A stretch of 64,000 nt of DNA from Undaria pinnatifida (taxonomy: Eukaryota; Sar; Phaeophyceae; Laminariales; Alariaceae), in NCBI GenBank assembly GCA_012845835.1, contig JABAKD010000016.1:22614573-22678572 (forward strand), in the 5' to 3' direction. How positions within the stretch are numbered: position 1 is the stretch's first letter; the number at the start of each line of letters is the position of its first letter. The translations under genes and the position numbers were made by a program. Below the pieces are notes generated by a model. That model was not told where the DNA came from and searched no databases. It was given only the letters and a program-made list of their open reading frames with translations. Of the stretch, positions 22,712 through 33,376 are shown in pieces.

Positions 22712-23117
22712 CGTTCAAACACGCGACAGTCCGCACCGAATCAAACACAACGCACAAGGTTGGGTTGTGTAAAGCATGGATATTAGTATAAGCCCATATG
22801 TGTTGGTCCATCAACCGTGTAACAGCGATAACGCGCGGCAAAGTCAATCTCACTACATAATGCTCTGTGGCCGATCTGTCTTATGGTAGTGACCGCTCCT
22901 TGATTTAGCCCTTCACTTTTTACGTTAAGCATTCGATCATCACCTACCCAAATGTGAAAACTACTGTTCGCACGACAAACACGGGACATGGATGTTCGAC
23001 GTACCACGGACCCGCGTTCATTAACTGTCATCGACGACACCATAATTTCTGTTTTCTAATGTTGACCCGGTTACATTTTTACCCTTCTGCCGCCACGGCT
23101 TCCGTCACGTACATAAG

Positions 23118-23188
23118 GGGCCTTGGTAAAACAACCTGGAAACCCGTCTATCGAACATCTTCGCAGATATGGGAGTTATGACCCGTCT
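23118..23188 (+). pseudogene. Decayed type-A LRR exon, unit 1
   Basis: It aligns base for base with the intact type-A exons (AACAACCTGGAAACCC, then ATCGAACATCTTCGC) but is one base shorter, and the donor reads ATGTGT instead of GTGAGT. The acceptor AG is intact. Confidence 0.7.
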
Positions 23189-23628
23189 ATGTGTAAAACG
23201 AGAACCTACCCTTGAAAGTTGGTACGTGCTGTGTTCTCTTCTACTCTACCGTGTCCAAGGCGCGAAATGACCGGCACATTACACGGACAGACCGTGGTTG
23301 AACGACGGGTTTTTCTCTGGAGTAGTTCAGCCTGAACGGTCGATCCTTTAAGGTCGGTTGAAAACACGGATCAACCCCGCGCTTTGTCGATTGCTCGACG
23401 AGGATAGAGCAAGGTTGACGAAACGATGTACCAACAGGTTTTGGAAGTTTGCGGTGGCACTTCAGTACTACGACGGCATTAACTTATTGTGTACCAAGGC
23501 TACCACCACCGTGAGTTGGGTCCGATACCACTCGGAACCCCCCGACTCCGCCCCCCACTTAGAAATTTTCTCTAACAGGTAGCTGCTACACGAGGAACCC
23601 CTCCCCCCCCCACCCGCCTCGATGACAG

Positions 23629-23706
23629 ATAGAAAATGCTAACCCGAGTACGAAAGGTTCCGTGCCCATGGGCGTTGCTGACCAACACAGCTGTCAACAG
23701 GAAGTC
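23629..23706 (+). pseudogene. Decayed type-B LRR exon, unit 2
   Basis: The GTTCCGTGCCCATGGGCGTT core corresponds to SVPMGV. No consensus donor follows. Confidence 0.5.
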
Positions 23707-24110
23707 CGCTCAAACGTGCGACAGTCCGCACAAAATCAAACTCAACGCACAAGGTTACGTTGTATAGAGCATGGATATTAATGTAAGATCACTTGTGTTA
23801 GTCCATCAACCGCGAAACAGCGATAACGCCCTGCAAAGTCAAAGCCACTAGATAATGCTCGGTGACCGACCCGTCCTATTGTAGTGACCACTGCTGCCTC
23901 CACATTTTTTCTTGTATGTTTAGTGTTCGATCATCACCTACCCAAATGTGGGAAATACCGCTCGCGCAACAAACACGGGACTTGAATGTTCGGCCTACCA
24001 CAACCCCACGTTCATTAATCGTCACCGACGACACCATAATATTTGTTAAACGATTGTTGACCGGTTTACAGTAACCCTCTCGCCGCCACGGCTTCCGCCA
24101 CGTCCATAAG

Positions 24111-24182
24111 GTTCCTTCACGACAACAACCTGGAAACCCTTCCATCGAACATCTTCGCCGATCTGGGAGCTCTGACCCATCT
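24111..24182 (+). CDS. LRR exon A (unit 2), 72 nt
   Basis: AG acceptor at 24109-24110 and GTGAGT donor at 24183. Phase 2 at both ends. It encodes one 24-residue LRR of the LxxNNLETLPSNIFADLGALTHL pattern (the core reads LETLPSNIFADLGALTHL). The last codon (CT + next base) is Leu when joined to any following exon that starts with G or A. Confidence 0.75.
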
Positions 24183-27100
24183 GTGAGTATAACGAGAAGC
24201 TACCCTTAAAGATTGGTACACGCTCTGTTCACTTCTACTCTACCATTTCCAAGGCACGAAATGATCGCAATTTACACAAGACACGAAATGACCGCACTTT
24301 ACACAGACAGACCGTGGTTGAATCACGCGTCGTTCTCTGGAGTAATTCAGGCTGAACGGTCGATCAATGCAACCAGTTAGAAAAAACAAAAAAAACCCGC
24401 GCCTTGTCGATTGCTCGAAGGGAGCGGGGTTCACGAAATTTAAGACCAACAACTTTTTTAAAGGTTCATATGGCACTTGAGTACTACGACGACATCAACT
24501 TATAGTTCACCGAGGCTAAAACCACCGGGCGTTTGCTTCCGACACCTGTGTGAACCCCCCGACTTCCCCCCCACTTAGAAATTCTTTCTGACAGGTAGCT
24601 GCTACACGAAGGAACCCCTCCCCACCCGCCTCGATGACAGACACCTAATGATAACCGGAATACGGAATGTTCCGTGCCCATGGGCGTTGCTGATCAATAC
24701 AGCTGTCAACAGGCACTCCGCTCAAACGCGCGACAGTCCGCACCAAATCAAACTCAACGCACGGGGTTAGGTTGTGTAAAGCGTGAGTTTTACTGTAAGC
24801 CTACTTGTGTTAGTCCATCAACTGTGTAACAGCGATAACGCCCTGCAATGTCAACGCCACTAGATAATGCTCGGTGGCCGACCCATCCAATGGTAGAGAC
24901 CGCTGCTGCCTCCGCACTTTTTTTATATGTTTAGTACTCGATCATCACCTACCAAAATGTGGAACTACTGTTCGCACCAACACGGGACGTGGATGCTCAT
25001 TGTACCACTAACCCACGCTAACGAACTGTCATTGACGACACCATAATACTTGTTCACGATTGTTGACCCGGTTTCATTTTTTCCCGCGCGCCGCCACGGC
25101 TTCCGTCACGTACATAAGGTACCTTAATGCAAACAACCTGGCAACGCTTCCATCGAACGTCTTCGCCGATCTTGGAGCTCTGACCCATCTGTGAGTATAA
25201 GGAAAAGCTACATTTGGATGTTGGTACACGCTCTCTTCACTCCTACTCTGCAGTTTCTCAGACGCGAAATGACCGGCACATTACACAGACAGACCGTGGT
25301 TGAACCACGCGATGTTCTCCAACGCAGTTCAGGCTGAACGGTCGATGATTCTGAAAGACAACCAAAAACGGAGAAACCCCGCGCCTTGTCGACTACTCCC
25401 GAGAGGTTAGAGCAGCGTTCATGAAATTTTGTAGCAATTGTTTTTTAAAGGTCGAGGTGGCACTTCAGTTTTACGACGGCATCACCTTGTAGTGCACCAA
25501 GGCTAAAACCGCCGGGCGTTCGCTTCCGATACCAGTGTGAACCCCACCACTCCCCCGCCACTGAAAAATTCTAGCTGACAGGAAGCTACTACACGAAGAA
25601 AATCCCCCCCCCCCCCACCCGCCTCGATGACAGATCCCAAATGATATCCCGAATACGGAAGGTTCCGTGCCCATGGGCGTTGCTGTCCAGTACAGCTGTC
25701 AAATAGCAGTACACTCAAACGCGCGACGGTACGCACCAAATCAAGCACAACGCCCACATGTAGAGGATGGATTTTATTACAAGCACAATTGTGTTACCCC
25801 ATGAACCTTGTTACGGCGATAGCGCCCTGCAAAGTCAATGTCACTACATATTGCTCGGTGGCCGCTTGTCCTATGGTAGTGACCGCTCCTGCCTCAGCCA
25901 TCTACTTTTATTGTTCAGCATTCGATCATCACCTAGCAAAAACGTAAATGTGGAAACTACTGCTACAAACACGGGACATGGATGTTCGGCGTACCACTAA
26001 CCCACATAATGAACTGTCACCGACGACACCACAATACATGCTTACGATTGTTAGTCCGGTCACGTTTTTACCCTCACGCCGCCACTGCTTTCGTCATCTA
26101 CCCAAGGATCCTCAGCAGAAACAACCTGGAAACCCTACCATCGAACATCTTCGCCGATCTGGGAGCTCTGACCTATTTGTGAGTAAAACGAGAAGCTACC
26201 CTTGAAAGTTGGTACACGCTCTCTTCTATTCTACTCTATCATTTTCAATGCGCGAAATGACCGGCACTTTGCACGGAAAGACCGTGGTTGAACCACACAT
26301 TGGCCTTATTAGTAGTTGAGGCTGAACAGTCGATTATTCTAACCGGAGAGAAATTACGGAGAAACCCGGCGCCTTGCCAATTACTCTAAGAGGTTAGAGC
26401 AGGGTTCACGAAACTATATACCAGTAGGTTTTGGAAGGGTGAGGTGGCACTGCCGTACCAACTAACACTTGTTGCCATAATGGAGGTGATGAAATCTGCC
26501 ATACAAATACATCCATGCGTGGGAAATGTGCAGTATGACGGAAGGTGACCGTGTCGTGTCACCAAAAATGATATTCGTTGGTTTCCTTCAATACTCACCG
26601 TTCGCCGGTTCTGGCCTGTGTACAGCTGCGGGATAGCATCGTTGCTCATTCCAAGCTGTTGAACGCCCCGAAACGGTTTCGGCCGAGCGTACCAGGTTCT
26701 AGCATCAAAGAGACGGCTAATTGGGGCCAACATCGTGTCCGGTTTATCGGAGTGGTACGACCGCACTCCGTCGTGTGGCAGGGTATACCTTCTTCTTGTT
26801 CATCGTCCTAGAGAGTGGGTATCCGTGCAAGATACCCTTTAACGACCAAGCATTAAACACTTACCAAACACGAATGCAACATTTCGCATCGACATCTTAG
26901 TACCTTGAGAACCCCGCACAGATATCGGTACCCCTGCAGTATGAAATCTACTGTTTTCCGATGCCGCCGTGAAAATATGTCAGGTACTTGGAAAATAACG
27001 ACATTTCCAGCCTGCCCGTGGGCGTCTTCACTGGCTTATCGTCTGTGAAAGAAGTGTGAGTGTCCAAGATACCACCCCGAAACTTTACACCTGTATAAAC

Positions 27101-30100
27101 TAAACGAACGATCACCTCCAATTTTTTTATGCAACATTTGTTAGATGATTTGCCGTTCGAGAGCAAACGACCCTCACGTCGGGATTTGGTACATGTACGA
27201 ATTTGACGCGTGCTACCACAGAGGAAGCACTTTCCGACTGTAATGGTTCCCGAACGGTTGTGGTCGTATTCGCAAAATCGTCGGAGACAGGTCGCGTTTT
27301 TTTCTGATGGTTGTGGTGTACCTAGGCAATGGATGTTTTATCCGTTCCCAGTTGTAATCTGGTCCAAATATGCTTTTGGGAGCGGTTTCATGCACCCAAT
27401 TTTGTTGGACCTCAAAAAGAAAGCGGTGCCCCTCTGGCGTAGCACGCGTCGTGCGCACTAAATCAACTAGTCACAGGTGACTGTTGATGTATCCATAGCC
27501 CATGGGCCCATATTTTTTAGGGTGCATGGCCGGGTGCGTCGTGCTTGTAAGGGGCATCGGGAGTACATGATGTTCATCGATTGCAAGCACACCATGCAGG
27601 CGTAGGCAGTGCAAAACGATTGGGGTTCGACATACCACACCCCTTCACTCTTCTATGCATTAAAAAAAAAATCGCTCTGAAACACCAACGATGCAAGAAA
27701 CGCCTACACTACATTGATCCGTTTTCATCGGTGACGGCCTGCCAACGGAGGCCGATATAACGCATTGGTCACTCGTAGAGTTAGATACGAATGTTTTCTG
27801 CTATAATAGCGTGACAGATGTGGCACTTCGTTTCGTATACGACTTCGATGGTTTCCTCTATGTCATGGATCGGCTTCATTTCAAGTCACACTTTGGGGGA
27901 AAGTGCACGGTACGATGAGCGTAGAAAAACTACTGCTTGCACAACAAACACGGGACATGGTACCACAAACCCACGTTAATGCACTGTCACCGACGACACC
28001 ATAATACTTTTTTCATGATTGTTGACCCGGTTATATTTTTACCCTCCCGCCGCCACGGCTTGCGCAACGTACATGAGGCACCTTACTTCGAACTACCTGG
28101 CAACCCTTCCATCGAACGTCTTCGCCGATCTGGGAGCTCTGACCCGTCTGTGAGTGTGACGAGAAGCTACCCTTGAAAGTTGGTACACGCTCTGTTCACT
28201 TCTACTCTACCATTGCCAAAGCGCGAAAATGACCGACTCATTACACAGACGGACCGTGGTTGAACCACACGTTGGCCTCTGGAGTAGTTCAGACTAAACG
28301 GTCGATGATTCTAACTGGAGGAAATAGACGGAGAAGCCTGGCGCCTTGTCGATTACTCCATAGGGTTCTTGAAACCATTTTAGAAGTAAGTGGCTTTTGA
28401 AAGGTTTAGGTCGCACTGCGGGGCCAACTAGCACTTCTTGACATGGAGGAGATAGCAAACTCTACCATAAAAATATATCCATGCGTGGGACGTGTGCAGT
28501 ATGACGACGGGTGAACGTGTCGTGTTACCCAAAATATTTTTCTTTTGTTCCCTTCAATACCCACAGTTCGCCGGTTCTGGCCTGTATACAGCTGCGGGAT
28601 ACCATCCTTCCTGCTGCCACACTGTTGAACGCCCCGAATTGTTTCAGCCGAAGGTACCAGGTACTAGCATCAACGAGACGGCCAATGATTGGAGCCAAAA
28701 TGGTCTCCGGTTTGGCGGCGGGGTACGACTTCACTCCGTCGTGCGGCAGGGTATCCCTTCTTCTTGTTCATTTTGCTAGAATATGGGTATCCGTGCAAGG
28801 CACTTCTTAACGACCAAGCATGGAACACTTACCGAACACGAATGCAACATTTTTCCATGCCATCTTGATACCTAGAGAACCCCGCACAGATATCGGTACC
28901 TCTGCAGTATGAATTCTACTGTTTTCCGATGCCGCCGTGAAAATATGTCAGGGGGTTGCAAGATAACAAAATTTCCAGCCTGCCCGTGGGCGTCTTCACT
29001 GGCTTATCGTCTGTGGAAGAAGTGTGAGTATCGTAGATACCACCCCAAACCTATATACTATACCGGTCCAAACCAAACAGATGATCACCTCCAATTTTTT
29101 TATGCAACATTTGTAAGATGCTTTGCCGTTCGAAAGCAAACGACCCTCACGTTGGGATTTGGTACATGTACGGATTTGACGCGTGCTACGACAGAGGAAG
29201 CACTTTCCGTCTGTAATGGTTCCTGAATGGTTGCGCTCCTAATCGCCAAATCGTCAGAAACAGGTCGCGTTTTTGCCTGATGATCGTGGTTTACCTAGGC
29301 TATGGGATGTTTTTTACGTTCGCAGTTGAAATCTGCCCCGAATGTGTTTTTGGGAGAGGTTTTATCCGGCGAATTTTTTCGGACATTAGAAAGGAAGCGG
29401 TGCCCCTCGGTCGTGGCATGCGTCGTTTGCACTACAACTAGTCACAGGGGACGGTCGGATGTATGCATAGTCCATGGGCTCATATATCCTGGGTTGCATG
29501 GCCGGGTGCGTCGTGCCTGTAAGGGGCACCGGGAGTACATGATTGATGTTCATCGATTGCAAGCACACAATGCAGTTGAAGGCAGTGCAAAACGATTGGG
29601 GTTCGACATACCACACCCCTACAACATATATGCGGTGCGAAAAAAACTCGTTTCGCAACACCAACGATGCAAGAAACGCCTACACTACGACGAATCATTT
29701 GGATTGGCGACCGCCCACCGAAGTAGGCCATTAGAACGCGGTGGCGACTTGTAGAGTGTAGAGGTAGATACGAAAATTTGCTGGTATAGTAACCGGCCAG
29801 ATACGGAGATGCGTTCGGTATACGACTTCGATGGTTCCCTTTATGGCATAAATCGGCTTCATTTCAAGTCACATTGTCGGGAAAAGTGTACGGTACGAGG
29901 GGCGTAGGAATATCGAGCTATTCTGAATACTTCGATAATTTAATTGGAGTCAACAAAAGCATTTAGAATACCCCCAGTAGCGGATGCCACGCATAGACAG
30001 TATATTTCTGCGATGCCATTTTGACTTGTGTTCCCCTTTCCCAATCGGAGTCGACAGAGATCTGAGTTTCAACGCCCTGACGACGCTTCCCGAAGGTGTA

Positions 30101-33100
30101 TTCGAGGACTTGGGGTCTGACGGAAGCTTGCAGGCGCTGTGAGTGCCTCTCAGTCGTGTCACAGACCGACCTGGCTGACGTCTCTGCACGCAAGCACAAG
30201 CACGCAGAACGTGGCTACGTATCATTGCGCCCTCTCACGTGGTCGCTGTTCACCTGTCATTTTACGGACAAAAACAGACACCAAAGGTTTGGCAAAACAA
30301 CTTAGTCTCACCGCTGCCACCGGCTTGCAGATCACGAACATGGCCACTGTTGCTGTATCTGGCGAGCACGGTCGGGCCTACCGTTTGTCTTCGCTGGTCA
30401 ATCTTAGCGCGTTGGCGTGTTAACATCCACCCGTTTCGTCAACCTATGTCTACCTTTGCTGTTGCACAAACCTTTTATATCTTTATTCAGGTCTCTAGGT
30501 GCAAACGCGGCCTTGCAATGCATCCCCTCCGTGTAAGTGATGTGGGTGCGGGATGGATGATCATGGTTTTTTGTTCATATGCGTGTATATGTGATATTCG
30601 CCTGCGGCCCGTGGCTTGGCCTAGATTTCAGGCAATCGTACAGTGCTGTATGTAGATCGGAAATATGGGTGCATGGCGGACTTGTTCATCACTCGCTTTG
30701 ATCATTCGTTATATATGTTGACATTTTCTCCGTGTACAATGTGGAGTCCACTCCGATTGAGACGGGAATGGTTAATGGTTCATGCACAGCGTCGGCTCGT
30801 GTACATACTAGTTTTCCCTTCCGACGATCTGCCCTGAACAACAGCTGTGCTCGCATCGTCGACCCCCTTTTTGAGCCGGTTTGGCAAACGCAGAACCTTC
30901 TCCGACCCTTCAATCTCAGCTGACGCTCCACAGGTCGACTCCTCTGGCTTGTGCGGTGAGAACCGGCGGAGTTAAAGTTTTAAGTGTGGACCTCTTTCCT
31001 CAAAATGTCGGCAGCGAAGACTGCCTACTACTGTTGTCGACGGCGTCTCGTTATCAATTTAAGCTGATTAGGCCGTTGCGCTAGAATGATCAAGGGGCGC
31101 AGAGGTTCATTCTTTCGGAGCCTATACGTACCCCATATTGTACCCAGATAATCCGTCAGTACGGTATTTTCGCGATGTAGACGATGTCCTTAGTTTTGCA
31201 CACGGTTTGATCTATGTCAACGACGTACCTCATAATTGAACCTAATCTTGCCCAGCACATGTCTGCCCCTGTTGTTACCTCTGTTCTCTGCCGCACACGG
31301 GAACCGCCAAACAGAGTGTTCCCCACCCACCGCGGTTACGTGTGCAAATGGTCAAACTTGTGTGCCTGGAGCCGACGGTTATACTTGCAATGGTGAGTCT
31401 CTTTATGGAACTATAAAAAAAAATGTGTTTCACCTCGCTAATGCACTGAGCGTGTAGCAACTGGTGTTCTCGTCTCTACGGTACTCCAGTAGACGAGACC
31501 ATGAACAACACGTCCGGCAAACAGGACGGAGGGTAAGGAAGGCAGGAAGAAAGGGAGGCCTGAAGAAAGAAAAGCGCATCTCCACTAAACGTCCAACCGT
31601 GTGATGGTCAGCGTCAATCTAGACACAACTTACCATGCGCCTTCTGTGATTATTCACGTTACACGACCGATATTCGTGTATGGGACATGTTGGGAATGTT
31701 ACAACTACAAGCACCGGGGCATTTGAGTAGTCTTACGTTGTCCTGAACTATTTCAATATTTTCAAGAATGAGCCTGCTGTATGGCGTCCAGGCATTATTC
31801 GAGGCAGACGCCGGTTGCGGAATGCCGCCAGAATAAGCCAGTCGCAGCAACGTCCCCGGTTTTTCGTCAGCAAGAAATATGCTACAAATATTTGAAGCCC
31901 GCCCATATATAGCCCAGAATCGACAGCATCAACGATCGACTCTCTCGGTTGAAATCATTACCTTGTTTCCTGGATGGAAGACATGTGGCTTCACGCCTAC
32001 AATGGCAAAAACGCAAATGTTGCCATTAGCAACACCAAGTTGATTCTACGGGACGTTCGACAAGATTCAAATATTTTTCAGGACCTATGATACGAGAGGG
32101 GTAGCGTCTGCATTTTGTGAGGGCCCTAACTGAGGAAGAAATATAAAGAAGCCAGGAAAAATGCTCAAGGTTGACGAAAGCAACTTTGAAACCCAGATTG
32201 TGTTGAGACGGTATCAGGCACTTCCCCACGGTCAAGTATCTCAGAAATCAAGATAATCTTGGCTCAAACACCGATACTCCGATCGTACTGCATGCCACTC
32301 TGTCCCAACCACGATGCAACTGTGTCCGCAAGGAGTGCCAGTGAAAGTTTGCCTTCAGTTCAACCCTCCTGAGATGCGTCAAACCATCGTTTTACGGACA
32401 TAACCAGCATCATTCGCCGTGATATCCCGCCGTTCATTTAAACTATGCAGTGTGCGACCCAGGGACAAACATGTGTGGTGACCCACACATGCAAGGCTTC
32501 CGCGGCCAGCAGATTGACTGGTCCGGTGTCGACAACAGCTGGTACTGCATCGTCTCCGATGATACCGACAGCATCAGCGTCAACGTCCGGCTAAACGCTC
32601 CTCTACGCGCGGAGTTTCCAGACCGCCAGCTCATTACCGGCCTTAGCGTCATGTCACAGGGTCATTCGCTCGTTATCGTGGCGATAAACCCGTACGATGT
32701 TCACACCGCCGGCTGCCCCCCCAGCATGTCCACATGCCTTTCCAACGGTGGCCTCCGCGCTGTTGTCGACGGCGAGGAGGTAGACAGCCTTCTCCGTTTC
32801 TCCAAAGACGAGTACGTGACGGACGGCATTGCTATGTCGGCGTCCAACCTACCTGTGGAGTGTCGGCAGTTCGGAGGGGACAAGATATGGGCTCGCATGT
32901 ACGACGAGATGCTGCACGGCAAGCGCGAATTGGCCGTGGAGGAAACGTTCGAGGACTGGATTCTGCGTTTCGACCACATGGCCGCTCCCGACTGGTGCAC
33001 GCAATACATCGCACAAAAAGACCTCGCCGATGTGCAGTCAATCTACTCGGTCATTAAGATAATGACTTCCTCTGTCACGGTGCGCCTCAATGTCGGCACT

Positions 33101-33376
33101 AACTTCCAAGGCAATGGGGACGTTGACTGGGATGGTCGTGTCCTTCCCGACTTGGAGTTCTGGCAGATGGACGTAGGTTTGGACGGTGTGTCTCTAGACA
33201 ACGAATCGCTCAGCGGAATTCTGGGTGAAACGGCCCGCCCGGTTTTGGACGAAAATGGACATAAAATAATGCAGGGGTATGGGGCGATCCGTGGAACTGT
33301 CGAAGACTACCGCGTGTTAAGCCCCCTCGACACTGACTTTGCGCTCTTAACCAAGAAAATGAAAAACTCCACCTGA
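24111..33376 (+). CDS. Candidate LRR-EGF-vWD extracellular receptor-like gene (3' half; multi-exon)
   Basis: Proposed exons: 24111-24182, 25119-25190, 26107-26178, 26984-27055, 28078-28149, 28952-29023, 30058-30138, 30894-30955, 31315-31392, 32451-33376. All junctions have AG acceptors and GTGAGT/GTGAGA donors, and phases agree at each one. The product would be seven LRRs of the LPxGVF/LPSNIF type, a cysteine-bearing linker, an EGF-like module and a von Willebrand D-like domain, an architecture expected outside the cell. No signal peptide or transmembrane segment was found because the 5' end is missing. The five decayed LRR exons upstream can be skipped without shifting the frame. The domain calls are firm for LRR and good for vWD. 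That all exons form one transcript is inferred. Confidence 0.6.
24641..24718 (+). pseudogene. Decayed type-B LRR exon, unit 3
   Basis: TGTTCCGTGCCCATGGGCGT core; donor lost; frame not maintained. Confidence 0.5.
25119..25190 (+). CDS. LRR exon A (unit 3), 72 nt
   Basis: Acceptor TAAG at 25115-25118, donor GTGAGT at 25191, phase 2-2. The core reads LATLPSNVFADLGALTHL. It differs from the unit-2 exon mainly in the variable N-terminal half. Confidence 0.75.
25634..25711 (+). pseudogene. Decayed type-B LRR exon, unit 4
   Basis: The core SVPMGVAVQYSCQIAV aligns with SLPVGVFTGLSSVKEV of the intact exon. The position of the GTGAGT donor reads ACACTC. Confidence 0.55.
26107..26178 (+). CDS. LRR exon A (unit 4), 72 nt
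   Basis: Acceptor AAG at 26104-26106, donor GTGAGT at 26179, phase 2-2. The core reads LETLPSNIFADLGALTY, and the final codon TT plus the next G gives Leu. Confidence 0.75.
26270..27920 (+). repeat. First copy of a 2-kb duplication (partner 28240-29905)
   Basis: Collinear landmarks are offset by about 1.97 kb: CATCCATGCGTGGGA (26511/28481), CTGCAGTATGAA (26934/28904), GTTTTCCGATGCCGCCGTGA (26951/28921) and TATACGACTTCGATGGTT (27836/29819). It includes the type-B exon at 26984 and long intronic sequence. Antisense frames such as 27213-27458 are not recognised. Confidence 0.85.
26984..27055 (+). CDS. LRR exon B, 72 nt
   Basis: Acceptor GTCAG at 26979-26983, donor GTGAGT at 27056, phase 2-2. 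It encodes one LRR with core SSLPVGVFTGLSSVKEV. The final GT plus the next G gives Val. Confidence 0.75.
28078..28149 (+). CDS. LRR exon A (2-kb block), 72 nt
   Basis: Acceptor TGAG at 28074-28077, donor GTGAGT at 28150, phase 2-2. The core reads LATLPSNVFADLGALTRL. Confidence 0.75.
28240..29905 (+). repeat. Second copy of the 2-kb duplication
   Basis: Collinear with 26270-27920. Moderate divergence with small indels. It carries the type-B exon at 28952. The 150-codon plus frame at 29302-29754 is not matched by an equally open frame in the first copy, so it is not supported as a gene. Confidence 0.85.
28952..29023 (+). CDS. LRR exon B (second copy), 72 nt
   Basis: Acceptor GTCAG at 28947-28951, donor GTGAGT at 29024, phase 2-2. 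The core reads SSLPVGVFTGLSSVEEV. Against the first type-B exon it has substitutions concentrated in the N-terminal third (GLQDNKI versus YLENNDI). Confidence 0.75.
30058..30138 (+). CDS. Terminal LRR exon C, 81 nt
   Basis: Acceptor ACAG at 30054-30057, donor GTGAGT at 30139, phase 2-2. It encodes a 27-residue LRR reading DLSFNALTTLPEGVFEDLG followed by a three-residue-longer loop and SLQAL. The extra residues and the position next to the linker suggest the last repeat of the solenoid. Confidence 0.7.
30894..30955 (+). CDS. Linker exon between LRR and EGF-like parts, 62 nt
   Basis: Acceptor GCAG at 30890-30893 and donor GTGAGA at 30956. It starts in phase 2 and ends in phase 1, which is the adaptor needed between the phase-2 LRR exons and the phase-1 EGF exon. 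It encodes a Ser/Asp-rich stretch ending DSSGLC, whose Cys would begin the EGF-like module. It is supported only by splice consensus and frame agreement. Confidence 0.5.
31315..31392 (+). CDS. EGF-like exon, 78 nt
   Basis: Acceptor ACAG at 31311-31314, donor GTGAGT at 31393, phase 1 at both ends. It encodes ECSPPTAVTCANGQTC followed by VPGADGYTCN, a cysteine spacing and GYTC ending typical of EGF-like modules. Phase 1-1 is also the usual phase of EGF exons. The split codon G|TG joins it in frame to the vWD-like exon. Confidence 0.65.
31393..32450. other. Intron before the vWD exon; nothing else seen
   Basis: 1058 bp between the GTGAGT donor at 31393 and the TATGCAG acceptor. No open frame with motifs and no repeat shared with other parts of the window. 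Confidence 0.5.
32451..33376 (+). CDS. Von Willebrand factor D-like domain, terminal exon
   Basis: The acceptor TATGCAG ends at 32450 and the exon continues open for 308 codons to TGA at 33374-33376. Near its start it reads CGDPHMQGFRGQQIDW, matching the GDPH hallmark and following FxG of vWD domains, then SWYCIVSD and VNVRLNAP, as in the first beta strands. Cysteines occur in the CPPSMSTC segment, in PVEC and in DWCTQY. In known proteins this domain mediates extracellular adhesion or multimerisation. The C-terminal part (after VTVRLNVG) is not recognised. It is the longest uninterrupted coding exon in the window and the best preserved. Confidence 0.8.

Larger units (their letters stand above)
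22450..26440 (+). repeat. Four tandem units of about 1 kb carrying LRR exons
   Basis: The landmark TACGACGGCAT (or TACGACGACAT) opens units at about 23471, 24487 and 25476, and a related ACGGCAT opens the first near 22453, so the period is about 1.0 kb. Each unit holds, in order, a decayed type-B LRR exon, a conserved stretch with GCAAAGTCAA and ATCATCACCTA, a type-A LRR exon, and an intron with AAATGACCGGCAC and AGACCGTGGTTGAA. Confidence 0.85.

Noticed and set aside
27213-27458. Minus-strand 81-codon frame inside the LRR locus, protein-like in appearance
   Set aside because: The equivalent place in the second 2-kb copy is closed by stops, so there is no conservation; most likely intronic chance.
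29302-29754. Plus-strand 150-codon frame in the second 2-kb block
   Set aside because: Not open in the first block and without a domain; the LRR exon model does not need it.
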